Shown: positions 36,538-45,432, numbered from the stretch's first letter. The stretch is 64,000 nucleotides of DNA from Candidatus Zhuqueibacterota bacterium (GCA_016931935.1 JAFGDW010000141.1:1-64000); one strand, 5' to 3'. Made by a program: numbers and translations. Notes: a model not told the origin generated them from the letters alone.

Positions 36538-37542
36538 TTAATTATTGACAAGTTTTAAAGCGCCGGCGCTGTACCGTTGGCCGACGTTAGGGTATCGCTT
36601 TATCAGACTATCAATTTGCTCAAGATCGTTCTTAGATAATATCACATCAACAGCTCGTGCATTTTGTTCAAGATATTTTACTCGCTTGGTCCCCGGAATT
36701 GGGATAATGTCATCACCCTGAGCCAGCACCCACGCTATTGCTAATTGTGCGGGCGTACAATTCCTTGAGGCTGCAAGCTGGGTAAATTCATTAACCAAAT
36801 TTTTATTATTCTGGCAATGCTCACCGGTAAATCGCGGATGCGTTTTACGGTAATCCTGATCCGTGAGGTCATTGACATTTGCGACAGTTGCTGTCACCAA
36901 TCCTCGTGCCAGTGGACTGTAAGCAACAAACGTTATCCCCAGTTCACGACAGGTGGCAAGTATTTCGCCTTCGGGTTCACGGGAAAGTAATGAATACTCG
37001 GTTTGCAATGCAGCAATCGGATGCACCGCATACGCTCTGCGGATGGATGACGGTGATGCTTCGGATAAACCAAGATATTTCACTTTCCCTTCTTTTACCA
37101 GCTCAGCCATGGCTCCAACAGTATCTTCAATTGGCACATTCGGATCAACGCGATGGGAATAATATAAATTGATCGTATCAATTTTTAGCCGCCGCAAACT
37201 ATTTTCAACAGCCTGTTTTACATATTGGGGAGAACCATCAAAGTAAGTCCCCGGTGCCCCACTAAATCCCGGAGAACTATCTTTTCGCCTGAAGCCAAAC
37301 TTTGTAGCAATAAATATTCGGTCCCTGTTTGGCGCCAGAACATTCGATATCAACTCTTCGTTATGCCCGACGCCATACATGTCGGCGGTATCCCAAAAGT
37401 TAATGCCAAGCTCCAACGCACGATTTAATGTCTTTAGTGATTCTTTATCATTTCGTGGTCCGTACGCAAAACTCATTCCCATACATCCCAATCCAATTGC
37501 TGACAAAACCTCATCTGTTTTACCAAGTTTCAAGTATTTCAT
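36538..37542 (-). CDS. Aldo/keto reductase
   Basis: 334 residues from the ATG at 37542, chosen for the AGGT about six bases upstream and the canonical N-terminus [28 protein letters not shown]. It has the (beta/alpha)8 AKR signatures: [18 protein letters not shown] with the catalytic Asp and Tyr, IATKFGF with the lysine, [35 protein letters not shown] with the histidine position, and an NADP-binding C-terminus ([18 protein letters not shown]). AKR13-like enzymes reduce small aldehydes and ketones; the natural substrate is unknown. The VOC gene lies 42 bp upstream, so the two may be co-transcribed. Confidence 0.95.
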   Translation of the reverse strand: MKYLKLGKTDEVLSAIGLGCMGMSFAYGPRNDKESLKTLNRALELGINFWDTADMYGVGHNEELISNVLAPNRDRIFIATKFGFRRKDSSPGFSGAPGTYFDGSPQYVKQAVENSLRRLKIDTINLYYSHRVDPNVPIEDTVGAMAELVKEGKVKYLGLSEASPSSIRRAYAVHPIAALQTEYSLLSREPEGEILATCRELGITFVAYSPLARGLVTATVANVNDLTDQDYRKTHPRFTGEHCQNNKNLVNEFTQLAASRNCTPAQLAIAWVLAQGDDIIPIPGTKRVKYLEQNARAVDVILSKNDLEQIDSLIKRYPNVGQRYSAGALKLVNN

Positions 37543-37584
37543 AAGGTACCTCGTCGAAAATGGAGTCAAAGATTTTTAAATTTA

Positions 37585-38109
37585 TCACTCATCAGCCGAA
37601 CCAGATTTATTTGCAAGCTCATCCAGTAAATCATGCAGATCAAGCCGGGCAGTAAACATATCAACTGAGCCGTCATCGTTGCGCGGCCACATCGATTCAG
37701 GGCGATCCCAATACAGCTCGACACCATTCTGGTCCGGATCATGCAGATATAGAGCCTCACTCACGCCATGATCACTGGCACCATCTAACCGAATATTCGC
37801 CGCAATTAAACGTTGCAAAGCATCTGCAAGCGACGCGCGTGTGGGATAGCGAATCGCAATGTGGTACAGACCGGTAGTTCCGGCAGGCGGTGGCGATCCA
37901 CCGGCGCTTTCCCAGGTATTTAAACCAATATGATGATGATAGTCGCCCGCGGCGATAAACGCTGCGGAATTTCCGATGCGCTGTTTCACACCAAAACCCA
38001 GTACGCCGCTATAAAATGCAAGCGAACGCTCAATGTTTGCAACCTTTAAATGGATATGGCCAATTCGCACTCCAGGGTGAATTTCATTATTTTTTACATC
38101 CGATTTCAT
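37585..38109 (-). CDS. VOC-family ring-cleavage dioxygenase/glyoxalase-like protein
   Basis: 174 residues. IGHIHLKVANIERSLAFYSGVLGF opens a vicinal-oxygen-chelate module; DYHHHIGLNTW, GLYHIAIRYP and the terminal GVELYWDRPE supply the expected metal-binding histidines and glutamate. The pattern is closest to CatE-like (catechol 2,3-dioxygenase) proteins of this size, which in many bacteria have unproven substrates. The ATG at 38109 has AAGGA about nine bases upstream. It precedes the aldo-keto reductase gene by 42 bp, suggesting a small detoxification pair (inference). Confidence 0.88.
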   Translation of the reverse strand: MKSDVKNNEIHPGVRIGHIHLKVANIERSLAFYSGVLGFGVKQRIGNSAAFIAAGDYHHHIGLNTWESAGGSPPPAGTTGLYHIAIRYPTRASLADALQRLIAANIRLDGASDHGVSEALYLHDPDQNGVELYWDRPESMWPRNDDGSVDMFTARLDLHDLLDELANKSGSADE

Positions 38110-38236
38110 TTAGCCAATTCCTTACTAAAAGACATCCATAATTATGAACATTTTTCTTGCGAAAGCCTGGAAGCCGACAGTCTCGGCCTTATGCCTCCGC
38201 AAATTTTGTAAAAAGCACAGTGACATTCGAAATAAA

Positions 38237-40155
38237 TTATTCATCCAACGTGCTCAAATCGCCGACATCTTGCCCAAGTGCCCGAGCTTTAAGCGCACGC
38301 CGCATAATTTTACCACTACGGGTTTTGGGCAGCGCGTCCACAAACGTCATCGATTCCGGTTTGGCAATTGGGCCAATTTCGTTACTGACATGGGTGCGCA
38401 GCGCTTCTTCCAACTCCTTGTTTGCAGTAACGCCTGCACGCAATATCACAAATGTATGAATTGCATTCCCCTTCAACTCATGCGGCAGCGCAATCGCCGC
38501 GGCTTCGGATACATCGGGATGGCTAATCAGTGCGCTTTCGATTTCCGCAGAACCGAGGCGATAACCACTAACTTTAATCACATCATCGGTTCGGCCGATA
38601 ATCCAGACATAACCATCATTGTCGATACGTGCGGCAGCGCCAACCTTGTACCAGCCCTGTTTTTCGTAATCCGACCAGTAAATCGATTTGTAACGTTCGG
38701 GGTCGCCATCAATCGTGCGCGCCATGCCGGGCCAGGGCGTTTTGATTACCAGGTTGCCTTCGGCGCCGGCAGGAACGTCGTTGCCTTTGTCATCTACAAC
38801 CGCCACTTCATTACCAAAAAACGGTTTGGTTGCCGAACCTGGTTTAAGCGGCGTAATTGGCAGCGGCGTAATCATAAAACCACCGGTTTCCGTTTGCCAC
38901 CAAGTATCCATAATTGGGGGGCATTTGCCTTTGCCGATAGTATTGTAATACCAACGCCATGCTTCAGGATTAATTGGCTCTCCGACCGATCCAAGCAAGC
39001 GCAGACTACTTAAATTGTGACGATTCGACCAGGCCATTACCAAATCGCATCAGGCCACGGATTGCTGTTGGTGACGTGTACAAAATCGTGATGCCGTATT
39101 TCTCGATCATTTGCCACCATCGGTTCGGATAGGGATGGTTAGGCGCCCCTTCATACATCACAATCGTTACCTCATTGATCAGCGGGCCATAAACAATGTA
39201 ACTATGACCAGTAATCCAGCCAGGATCGGCAGCGCACCACCAGCGATCTTCTTCCTTGATGTCAAACACCATCCGGTGAGTTGTCGACGTGTAGACTGCA
39301 TAACCACCATGGGTATATAACACGCCTTTAGGATTTCCGGTGGTACCGGATGTGTAGAGAATGAACAGCATGTCTTCGGCATCGAGCGCTTCGGTTTCGC
39401 ATTTGGCTGAGGCCAACGGCATTGACATCAAATCATGATACCAGAAGTCCCGATCGTTTTCCATGTAGACATCACCATTTGTCCGTTTTACGGTGATGCA
39501 CACTTCAATGGTGGGCCAACGTTTCATAGCTTCGTTAGCAATATCTTTCAGGTCAGTCGCTGCACCCCGACGAAATCCTCCATCTGCAGTAATCAACACA
39601 CGGCTGTTAGCGTCTTTAATACGTTCCGCCAATACTTCCACGCTGAAGCCACCGTAAACCACGCTATGGGCCGCACCAATTTTCGCACACGCCAGCATCG
39701 CGATGACCAGTTCGGGAATCTGCGGCATATATACTGTTAGAATATCCCCCTTTTTTTATGCCCATACTTTTTAGTACATTGGCAAATTTAGATACTTCCC
39801 GATTAAGCGCGTGATATTAAAAAGTCCGAACATCACCGGGTTCCCCTTCCCAAATTAATGCCAATTTATTGCGACGCCATGTTTTCAGGTGACGATCAAT
39901 CGCATTATAAATGATGTTGATTTTGCCCCCAACAAACCATTTATAAAACGGCTTACCGGAATCATCCAAAACCGTTTCCCATTTTTGGTACCAATCTAAT
40001 TTATTCGCCTGTTCCGTCCAAAATCCTTCACGATCTTCGATCGAACGCATGTAAAGGTCATCATAGTTTTTCACATTCGCCTGTTTGATAATTTCTTCAG
40101 ATGGATGGAATATTTCAGCTCCATTATTCACGTCCGTTTGTTTATTTACTTCCAT
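38237..40155 (-). pseudogene. acs: Acetyl-CoA synthetase broken by one stop and two single-base insertions
   Basis: Three same-strand frames together make a full-length AMP-forming acetyl-CoA synthetase of about 640 residues: 39817-40155 (N-terminal EIIKQANVKNYDDLYMRSIEDREGFW...), 39006-39728 (VYMPQIPELVIAMLACAKIGA..., core LFILYTSGTTGNPKG) and 38237-39043 ([16 protein letters not shown]..., catalytic lysine loop [10 protein letters not shown]). The breaks are an in-frame TAA at 39817-39819 inside otherwise normal RTF-YHALNREVSKF, an extra G in the run at 39746-39750, and an extra base in GGCC near 39032-39035. Active-site motifs are intact and AAAGGAGG precedes the ATG, so decay is recent or the breaks are assembly errors. 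Two of the three sit in short repeats or homopolymers. The enzyme would activate acetate to acetyl-CoA. Confidence 0.88.
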
Positions 40156-40264
40156 TACTATTCCTCCTTTGAATGTCCATTCCCGGTGTTTTGCTATTTT
40201 TTATCTGATTTTCTGATTGATCGACACTTAAATCAGGTCATATTAGTCCGATTTTACTATCTAA

Positions 40265-40292
40265 AAATTCCCTGAGTAATTTCAGGGAATTT
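40265..40292 (-). terminator. Hairpin CCCTGA/TCAGGG upstream of the acs locus
   Basis: Arms AAATTCCCTGA (40265-40275) and TTCAGGGAATTT (40281-40292) lie in the 552-bp gap between the lipoprotein gene and acs. The stem core matches the terminator at 16446-16474. On the minus strand A/T-rich sequence follows (TTTTTAG). It probably terminates transcripts arriving from the lipoprotein side. Confidence 0.5.
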
Positions 40293-40359
40293 CAAGTACA
40301 AAAATTGAAATATCTTTGTTCAGAATCTTGATTAAAGAAAACGCTTTGCTTGAAATTGA

Positions 40360-40490
40360 TTATCCATTCAAAAAATGATGAAGATTGTACCCTTCGACAA
40401 GCTCAGGGGGTACTAAACCAAACGTTGGCTGAGTGTTCCGTAGGCGCATCTGCCTTTGGCATGATCCGCCGCGGTGGATCAACAAAACCA
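40360..40490. repeat. Dispersed repeat related to the element at 53308, plus REP-like sequence
   Basis: About 48 bp from 40360 (TATCCATTCAAAAAATGATG onward through CCCTTCGACAAGCTCAGGG) matches 53308-53356 with only a few differences. The adjoining 40441-40490 (GCGCATCTGCCTTTGGCATG then ATCCGCCGCGGTGGATC) resembles 46640-46665. The remainder of 40156-40707 is AT-rich and I see no gene in it. Confidence 0.6.
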
Positions 40491-40707
40491 ACCAATATTG
40501 AATGGATACGAAAGTGATTATTTCTTATTCTTCATGATCCATGACGCCTCCGTAAAAAGTCTAAAAAAATTCTCTGGCCCACAATATATAGACAATAATT
40601 CGACATAAATACACAATATAATGTGGCTTAAATGGGTGCGATAGACTTTTAACGAGTTCATCATCCATTATTTATTCACAATTCTCTATTCGTTTTCAGC
40701 TTCCCGA

Positions 40708-41331
40708 TTACATTGTCTCATCGGTCACATCCGAACATGGTTCACCATCCGAAGTAAATCCCAGTACGTCCAAACATTCTTCGTACTTTACAGTGGCAAC
40801 AATTTTCAATTTGACTTCAGCAACTAATCGCTGATTCGCCGGTTCAGTGTTGCCTTCGAGAATCAGTTCGTAATCATAGAAATCATCGTTTTTCACGTAG
40901 CCCTGAATCTTATCTTTCAATGCATCAATTCCCCCATCCAGAAGTAAACTCACCGGACTAAACGGATTGCTAATACCCAGCAGCCCGGTAAGCGGTACAG
41001 AATAGTCTTCGAATACTCTTTCCTTACCGGTCAACAGATCATTAATCGTCGCCGTGGCTACCAGTTTCGATGCCTGATTTCCTTCCAATACTTTCGTATT
41101 AATAGCAACGGACTGAATTTTCACATCCTTAATCCGGGCATCTTTGGGAATATCCGCCGCGGCCAACACATCTTCGCGTGAGACAACCCTGCCAATTTCA
41201 AACGGTCCGATTTGATCGATATTGTAAATTTGGGTTTGCTTAATATCCAGCACAAACGTAAAGGATCGCTTTTCACATCCGGTGGAAACGATCGCTAGCA
41301 TTAAGATGATAAATAAAAATCGAGTTTTCAT
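40708..41331 (-). CDS. Lipoprotein of unknown function, operonic with a DUF6588 barrel
   Basis: 207 residues from the ATG at 41331, selected because AAGGAGA lies about nine bases upstream and the lipoprotein signal MKTRFLFIILMLAIVSTGC starts there (lipobox VSTGC). The mature part (RSFTFVLDIKQTQIYNIDQIGPFEIGRVVSRED...) is predicted beta-rich, with an acidic C-terminus. I do not recognise the family. It follows the DUF6588 barrel gene by 35 bp, so the two are probably co-expressed. A periplasmic or outer-membrane lipoprotein working with that barrel is an inference. Confidence 0.75.
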   Translation of the reverse strand: MKTRFLFIILMLAIVSTGCEKRSFTFVLDIKQTQIYNIDQIGPFEIGRVVSREDVLAAADIPKDARIKDVKIQSVAINTKVLEGNQASKLVATATINDLLTGKERVFEDYSVPLTGLLGISNPFSPVSLLLDGGIDALKDKIQGYVKNDDFYDYELILEGNTEPANQRLVAEVKLKIVATVKYEECLDVLGFTSDGEPCSDVTDETM

Positions 41332-41366
41332 GTGTACAATCTCCTTTTTTCCTGTTGTTGGTACGA

Positions 41367-42257
41367 TCATATTCCCACCCCGATGCCAAGCACCAGTACT
41401 TTCTGAGAAGCGATATTGAAATCCGTATGAAGCATTAACGGTCCGGCATTTAATGCAAAACCAACTGTCATCCGCACGGAATTTTCTGCTTTTAGTTCGA
41501 ATGAAACTGTTTGCGAGATTTCGGCATCTTCAAACGTGTAAGCAATGTCCAGATTGGATGATTCCGTGCCAAGCCCTCCATAAATCGTGAATATGCCACG
41601 GGTAATGCTTGCCTGTGCGCTTAGAAAAGTTGCGTTTGCATCAACAATATCACCCACCTTAAAACTCTGACGATAAAAACCAACCGCCACATCCACAGGG
41701 AATAACGGGATGTATTGGGAAATGCTGTGCCGAATTCCCCATCCGGTCAAACTAAGTCGCCCCCAATTTTCACCGAGATCGAGATCGACCCAACGGATGG
41801 TAATATCTGAACCGAACAACGAGCCAACTGTAAGCTGTGGCGCTGCAATCGGTAGCATGGTCATATTAAATCCCGGCGGAAAATCATACGAGGTGCCGCC
41901 AGTCCCATCCACAGACGCGCCTTCGGAACTGCCGAAAATTGTCGGAGCTTCCACTGTTTGCGCAGGGGAAAATAAATCTTCCGTGGTTGCAGTGAATGCT
42001 TTTTGATCGTCGCCAATCAGCGCGGACATGGTGACCAGCTCAATGTCCACATGCAATCCAACCATCGGAATATTGGCGCTGTGATAAAAGCCGCTGTTCA
42101 AATTCGCGCCAAACGCATCGCCCAATGGCTGCAGATAGCCCTTGCCATTTTCGGATGTGTATTTGGAGACGTATTCGCTGATGTCCTGAGCCAATGCAAA
42201 ATTGACTGTAACCGCAAACATTACCAATGTAGTGCTAACCTTCCGGTACAATTTCAT
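41367..42257 (-). CDS. DUF6588-type outer-membrane protein
   Basis: 296 residues. Signal peptide MKLYRKVSTTLVMFAVTVNFALAQ, then DISEYVSKYTSENGKGYLQPLGDAFGANLNSGFYHSA, the N-terminal signature I associate with DUF6588. The body alternates amphipathic strands (GWGIRHSISQYIPLFPVDVAVGFYRQSFKVGD, SITRGIFTIYGGLGTESSNLDIAYTFED, ENSVRMTVGFALNAGPLMLHTDFNIASQKVLVLGIGVGI) and is likely a small outer-membrane beta-barrel. The ATG has AGGAGA about nine bases upstream. Transport function, if any, is unknown. The lipoprotein gene begins 35 bp downstream. Confidence 0.82.
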   Translation of the reverse strand: MKLYRKVSTTLVMFAVTVNFALAQDISEYVSKYTSENGKGYLQPLGDAFGANLNSGFYHSANIPMVGLHVDIELVTMSALIGDDQKAFTATTEDLFSPAQTVEAPTIFGSSEGASVDGTGGTSYDFPPGFNMTMLPIAAPQLTVGSLFGSDITIRWVDLDLGENWGRLSLTGWGIRHSISQYIPLFPVDVAVGFYRQSFKVGDIVDANATFLSAQASITRGIFTIYGGLGTESSNLDIAYTFEDAEISQTVSFELKAENSVRMTVGFALNAGPLMLHTDFNIASQKVLVLGIGVGI

Positions 42258-42450
42258 GTGCGTTTCTCCTGTCGTTAATAATTTACTTGCTTTCCGAATT
42301 TATTAACCGATATTTTTTTTGACTGGATAATCATGATCAACAAGATAAAATTAGCAATTTCATTCCTGATGACGTATTTGCATATAGTCAGATTATCCTG
42401 CCAAATTGCTTTCATCAAAAATACAGGCGCAAAAGCTAAACTGCGGATTA

Positions 42451-43005
42451 TTATATATTCGCCTTGGCAATCCCAATCACACCATGAGCAACGCGTGCTC
42501 CTGCGTTGCCGGTTGGCTGTGATTTCAAATCGTCATCTCCGGCATGAATAATAACCGCCCGGCCAATTATTGAATTTTCACCATGAAATGAGATAATAGA
42601 ATCTGTCCATTCGTAATGAGCTTTACCGGTATCATCGGCGACCAAATTTCCCAAATCACCGACATGTCGCTCAGCACTTTGGGGACCGCCATGCTTGCTA
42701 TTCGTCGGATTAAAATGCCCGCCGGCAGATTTTCCGTCCAAATCAGTGACATCCCCGAATTCATGGATGTGAAATCCATGCTTTCCGGGAGTCAAGCCAG
42801 ATACATCGGCAACCGCTAAAATACCCTTATCCGTTTGAATAAACGTGACAGTTCCTGTTGCCGTATTTCCATCTGTCGGCTCAAGCATAACAATTGCCTT
42901 TTTAATAACGGGCTGCTCGCTGACGTTTGGTGCAGCACAGCCGCCCAAAATTATCATCAACGCCAGAATTATTACCAGCATTTTTAAATTTATTTCGATT
43001 TTCAT
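42451..43005 (-). CDS. sodC: Cu/Zn superoxide dismutase lipoprotein lacking the conserved disulfide cysteines
   Basis: 184 residues from the ATG at 43005 (GAGG seven bases upstream). Lipoprotein signal with lipobox ILGGC (Cys23). The SOD fold is complete: HGFHIHEFGD gives copper ligands His79 and His81; GGHFNP gives bridging His97; His105, His114 and Asp117 supply zinc; IIHAGDD gives His154; GNAGAR gives catalytic Arg171. It removes periplasmic superoxide. Oddly, both cysteines of the intrasubunit disulfide are replaced: FGDVTD has Val86 where FGDC is usual, and RVAHGVIG has His174 where RxACGVIG is usual. Only the lipid-anchor cysteine remains. The two concerted changes suggest a functional disulfide-free enzyme rather than decay. 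Confidence 0.93.
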   Translation of the reverse strand: MKIEINLKMLVIILALMIILGGCAAPNVSEQPVIKKAIVMLEPTDGNTATGTVTFIQTDKGILAVADVSGLTPGKHGFHIHEFGDVTDLDGKSAGGHFNPTNSKHGGPQSAERHVGDLGNLVADDTGKAHYEWTDSIISFHGENSIIGRAVIIHAGDDDLKSQPTGNAGARVAHGVIGIAKANI

Positions 43006-43144
43006 ATGTAGCCTCAAGTGATTAACTTAACACTTTCTCAATCCGGTTAAATCATCCGGATTGTGAACGAACAGGTTTCGGATCTGAATTTTACAGCATT
43101 AATTGTGGATGCTAACAAAACGCAACCATTTTTCTATTTGTTCT

Positions 43145-43513
43145 TCATTTTAGTAACGTGAGTTTGCGCGTCGCGGCGTTTGTCCCTGCCTGAAGGCGAT
43201 ACACATAAACACCAGATTCAACGTAGCGTGCATGGTCGTCTAAACCATTCCAGACAATTTCATAAATACCTTTTTCCCGTGGCTGATTGACCAATGTCCG
43301 CACAACATCACCGCGCAATGTATAAATTCTTAAATTAACATTACAGTTTTCCGGTAATTGATAGGAAATAACAGTCATCGGATGAAATGGATTTGGACTA
43401 TTTTGTTCAAGCGCAAAGGTTACCGGAATTGTGTTTTGCGCAGCTCCGTAAATATTACTGGATAAGAGTACTGTAGACAGAAACAGGATCATATAAGTCC
43501 GATTTAAATTCAT
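43145..43513 (-). CDS. Orphan sorting-domain protein: signal peptide plus FlgD-like C-terminal domain only
   Basis: 122 residues. Signal peptide MNLNRTYMILFLSTVLLSSNIYGA is followed after about ten residues by the complete type IX-type sorting/FlgD-like domain: FALEQNSPNPFHPMTVISYQLPENCNVNLRIYTLRGDVVRTLV...IYEIVWNGLDDHARYVESGVYVYRLQAGTNAATRKLTLLK. There is no passenger domain. AAAGGAT precedes the ATG with good spacing, and the frame is intact, so it looks expressed rather than a fragment. It diverges from the other tails (SPNPFHP, KLTLLK). Possible meanings: a remnant of a larger gene, a secretion-system decoy or regulator, or a free structural domain. Confidence 0.82.
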   Translation of the reverse strand: MNLNRTYMILFLSTVLLSSNIYGAAQNTIPVTFALEQNSPNPFHPMTVISYQLPENCNVNLRIYTLRGDVVRTLVNQPREKGIYEIVWNGLDDHARYVESGVYVYRLQAGTNAATRKLTLLK

Positions 43514-43701
43514 AACTAATCCTTTTTGGGATAAGGTTTACATTCATTTGTTATTAAAACTTAAATCACTGCTAAGGTGGAAAATTTGATTGCATTCGAT
43601 AATAAGGTTGACGTGAATGATTCAGAAGGCAGGAGTGATTTCAGGAATTAGCAAGTGAATGCAATTCAGCATCAGGAATTACAACTTTTGCACAACTTCA
43701 A

Positions 43702-44205
43702 TTATGCATCATGTAATGCATTATCGATTGCACGTTTAAAGTCATCAAAAGTCTGTTTTCCTTCCAGAAATTTTATCAGATGACCGTTTGTATCATAAAT
43801 AAATGTTGCAGGTAGAGCGCCATTCCAATCCGGATTCATGAAATTAATAAACATTTCATCGCTTGGAAAACTCTGAACGTAGTTTTTGAAATTAGAACCT
43901 TGCATTTCCAGAAACGGCAAAATCTTGGTATCAATTTCATCAGAATAATCCGCGCTGATACCTATCATATCCAATACACCGGATGAATATGTTTCGCGTA
44001 TCTCCACCAAATCAGGAAATTCTTCACGACAGGGAACGCACCATGTCGCCCACACATTTATTAAAAGCACTTTTCCGTGCCGTTGCCCAATCAATTGAGT
44101 CAATGCATCCTTTTCAATAGGTATAACGGTGGTTGACTTTTTGGTACAACCACCGTTAACCATTATGAGTAGAGGGAGCAAGAGAAACCAAAGGGAATAT
44201 TTCAT
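43702..44205 (-). CDS. TlpA/ResA-like thiol-disulfide lipoprotein
   Basis: 167 residues. Lipoprotein signal MKYSLWFLLLPLLIMVNGGC (lipobox NGGC, Cys20). Thioredoxin fold with the active site ATWCVPCREEFPDL (Cys56, Cys59) and a TlpA-type insert; the cis-proline region reads ALPATFIYDTNG. Such proteins reduce periplasmic disulfides, for example in cytochrome c maturation. The start overlaps the end of the upstream redoxin gene by 4 bp (ATGA), a sign of translational coupling, and the two likely work on the same thiol chemistry. Confidence 0.9.
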   Translation of the reverse strand: MKYSLWFLLLPLLIMVNGGCTKKSTTVIPIEKDALTQLIGQRHGKVLLINVWATWCVPCREEFPDLVEIRETYSSGVLDMIGISADYSDEIDTKILPFLEMQGSNFKNYVQSFPSDEMFINFMNPDWNGALPATFIYDTNGHLIKFLEGKQTFDDFKRAIDNALHDA

Positions 44206-44765
44206 TTTTTATCTATACGTTTAATAGTACAGCCAAATGCTTTTGTCACGTTATTGCTTATGTTTTTGCCGGATAACAATTCATCCAGTGCTGTGCGCAA
44301 GTCATTTGAGGTCACTTCATTTTCTCGACGCGAATCATCTATGCGTCCGTGATAAAGTACTTTGTGTTCAGGATTAAGAACATAAATTTCGGGTGTCACA
44401 CTTGCACCGAACTGATCTGCCACAACATTTTCGACATCTTTCAACACGGGAAATTTAAAATTGTGCTCTTTTGCATGTTTACGAATTTCATCGACCGACT
44501 CTTCTTTGTTCGAATTGATTCCAAGAAAAACCACGCCCTTTTTAGCATAATCGTTTTGAAGTTGCACCATACGTTCGTTATAAGCATTCGATACCGGACA
44601 TCGTGTAGCAATAAACATTACAACAACAAATTTTGCACCGTTATAATCTGAAAGCGAGCGCTCTTTATTATTGTAGTCCTTTAGACGAAATGGCTTTGCC
44701 GTATCAAGCGCATACGAGCCCGATGAAACCAGCAAAATAGCAACAAGAATTAATAATTTTTTCAT
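44202..44765 (-). CDS. Exported thioredoxin-fold redoxin with a single-cysteine RCPVS site
   Basis: 187 residues. Signal peptide MKKLLILVAILLVSSGSYA, then DTAKPFRLKDYNNKERSLSDYNGAKFVVVMFIATRCPVSNAYNERM: an AhpC/TSA-redoxin-like fold in which the usual CxxC has only the first cysteine (Cys56), followed by PVS. The C-terminal half (GVVFLGINSNKEESVDEIRKHAKEHNFKFPVLKD...SVTPEIYVLN) is standard for the redoxin family. A second cysteine lies near the C-terminus (FGCTIKR). It is translationally coupled to the downstream TlpA-like gene and 23 bp downstream of the VOC gene, so the three form a likely operon. Confidence 0.9.
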   Translation of the reverse strand: MKKLLILVAILLVSSGSYALDTAKPFRLKDYNNKERSLSDYNGAKFVVVMFIATRCPVSNAYNERMVQLQNDYAKKGVVFLGINSNKEESVDEIRKHAKEHNFKFPVLKDVENVVADQFGASVTPEIYVLNPEHKVLYHGRIDDSRRENEVTSNDLRTALDELLSGKNISNNVTKAFGCTIKRIDKK

Positions 44766-44788
44766 TATGTAAGCCTCATTAATTCATA

Positions 44789-45157
44789 TTATTTCATGGA
44801 GTGCAATCCAACAATGTTTCCTTCGGTATCACGGAACAGACCAAAATAGCCATATTCCGGACTAATCTGAGTTTTCGCTACAACTAATTTTCCCCCGGCC
44901 GGCTCCACACGCTGTAGAGTATACGTTAAATCATCCCCACCATTCAGGTAAACAAGCGTTCCTTTATCCGAAGGCACCGCATCGTCAGCTTTAACAAGGG
45001 CGCCGCTGTTCGAAGTTTCTTCCATTGGGAAAAAACTCATTAGTGCACCACCCATCTCCGTTGTATCCATTTCAATTTCAAAAATCTGTTGATAAAATTT
45101 TTTTGCCCGCTCCATATCAGTAACAGGCAGTTCAAACCATACAGCAACGCTCTTCAT
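44789..45157 (-). CDS. VOC-family glyoxalase-like protein
   Basis: 122 residues of one vicinal-oxygen-chelate domain: AVWFELPVTDMERAKKFYQQIFEIEMDTTEMGGALMSFFP, SNSGALVK, GTLVYLNGGDDLTYTLQRVEPAGGKLVV and YGYFGLFRDTEGNIVGLHSMK. This glyoxalase/bleomycin-resistance-like subgroup is common and mostly uncharacterised; a metal site is not obvious. ATG 45157 has GAGGTG about six bases upstream. It is the first gene of a probable operon with the two thioredoxin-fold genes. Its leader carries a sigma-54-like element and TGAGACA sites, so it may be under an activator-dependent promoter. Confidence 0.88.
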   Translation of the reverse strand: MKSVAVWFELPVTDMERAKKFYQQIFEIEMDTTEMGGALMSFFPMEETSNSGALVKADDAVPSDKGTLVYLNGGDDLTYTLQRVEPAGGKLVVAKTQISPEYGYFGLFRDTEGNIVGLHSMK

Positions 45158-45235
45158 AATTCACCTCAATCAATTGAAGCTGTTTGATACAATCGGTATT
45201 GATTAGAATTTATTTCAATGACAGAGACAGGAGGC

Positions 45236-45268
45236 GTCGGGCAGCATAATTGCCAAATGCTGCCCGAC
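45236..45268 (-). other. Perfect 12-bp stem-loop in the VOC-operon leader
   Basis: Arms GTCGGGCAGCAT (45236-45247) and ATGCTGCCCGAC (45257-45268) pair perfectly around nine bases. It lies between the promoter-like element at 45330 and the VOC start, so it would be in the 5' leader. No U-run follows. The stem is also inside a 20-codon minus-strand frame (45210-45272, starting MSRAAFGNYAARR). It could be a leader peptide, a small RNA or an attenuator. Confidence 0.45.
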
Positions 45269-45329
45269 TCATGATCAATGTGATTTCACCAATTGCGAAT
45301 CGGTTTATCTCTGCTTCAAGTAGCCTTTT

Positions 45330-45345
45330 TACAAATAGTATGCCA
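45330..45345 (-). promoter_or_regulatory. Sigma-54-like promoter element upstream of the VOC-thioredoxin operon
   Basis: On the minus strand TGGCATACTATTTGTA, differing at only two of 16 positions from the element upstream of the kinase gene. GG and GT are ten bases apart where sigma-54 promoters have GG-N10-GC. It lies about 175 bp upstream of the VOC ATG. The conserved -24 half, TGGCAT, is strong; the -12 half is atypical. Confidence 0.45.
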
Positions 45346-45432
45346 GGCAATACTACATGCATTTAAGCTACTTATTCTTAATTAGTTGAAATAAAGCTTC
45401 AAAATGTAGTAATTAATTTTCTCCCAAGTTAA

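Noticed and set aside
38144-39013. 289-codon plus-strand frame opposite the acs locus
   Set aside because: Antisense shadow of the acs 3' part; the minus-strand translation is clearly acetyl-CoA synthetase.
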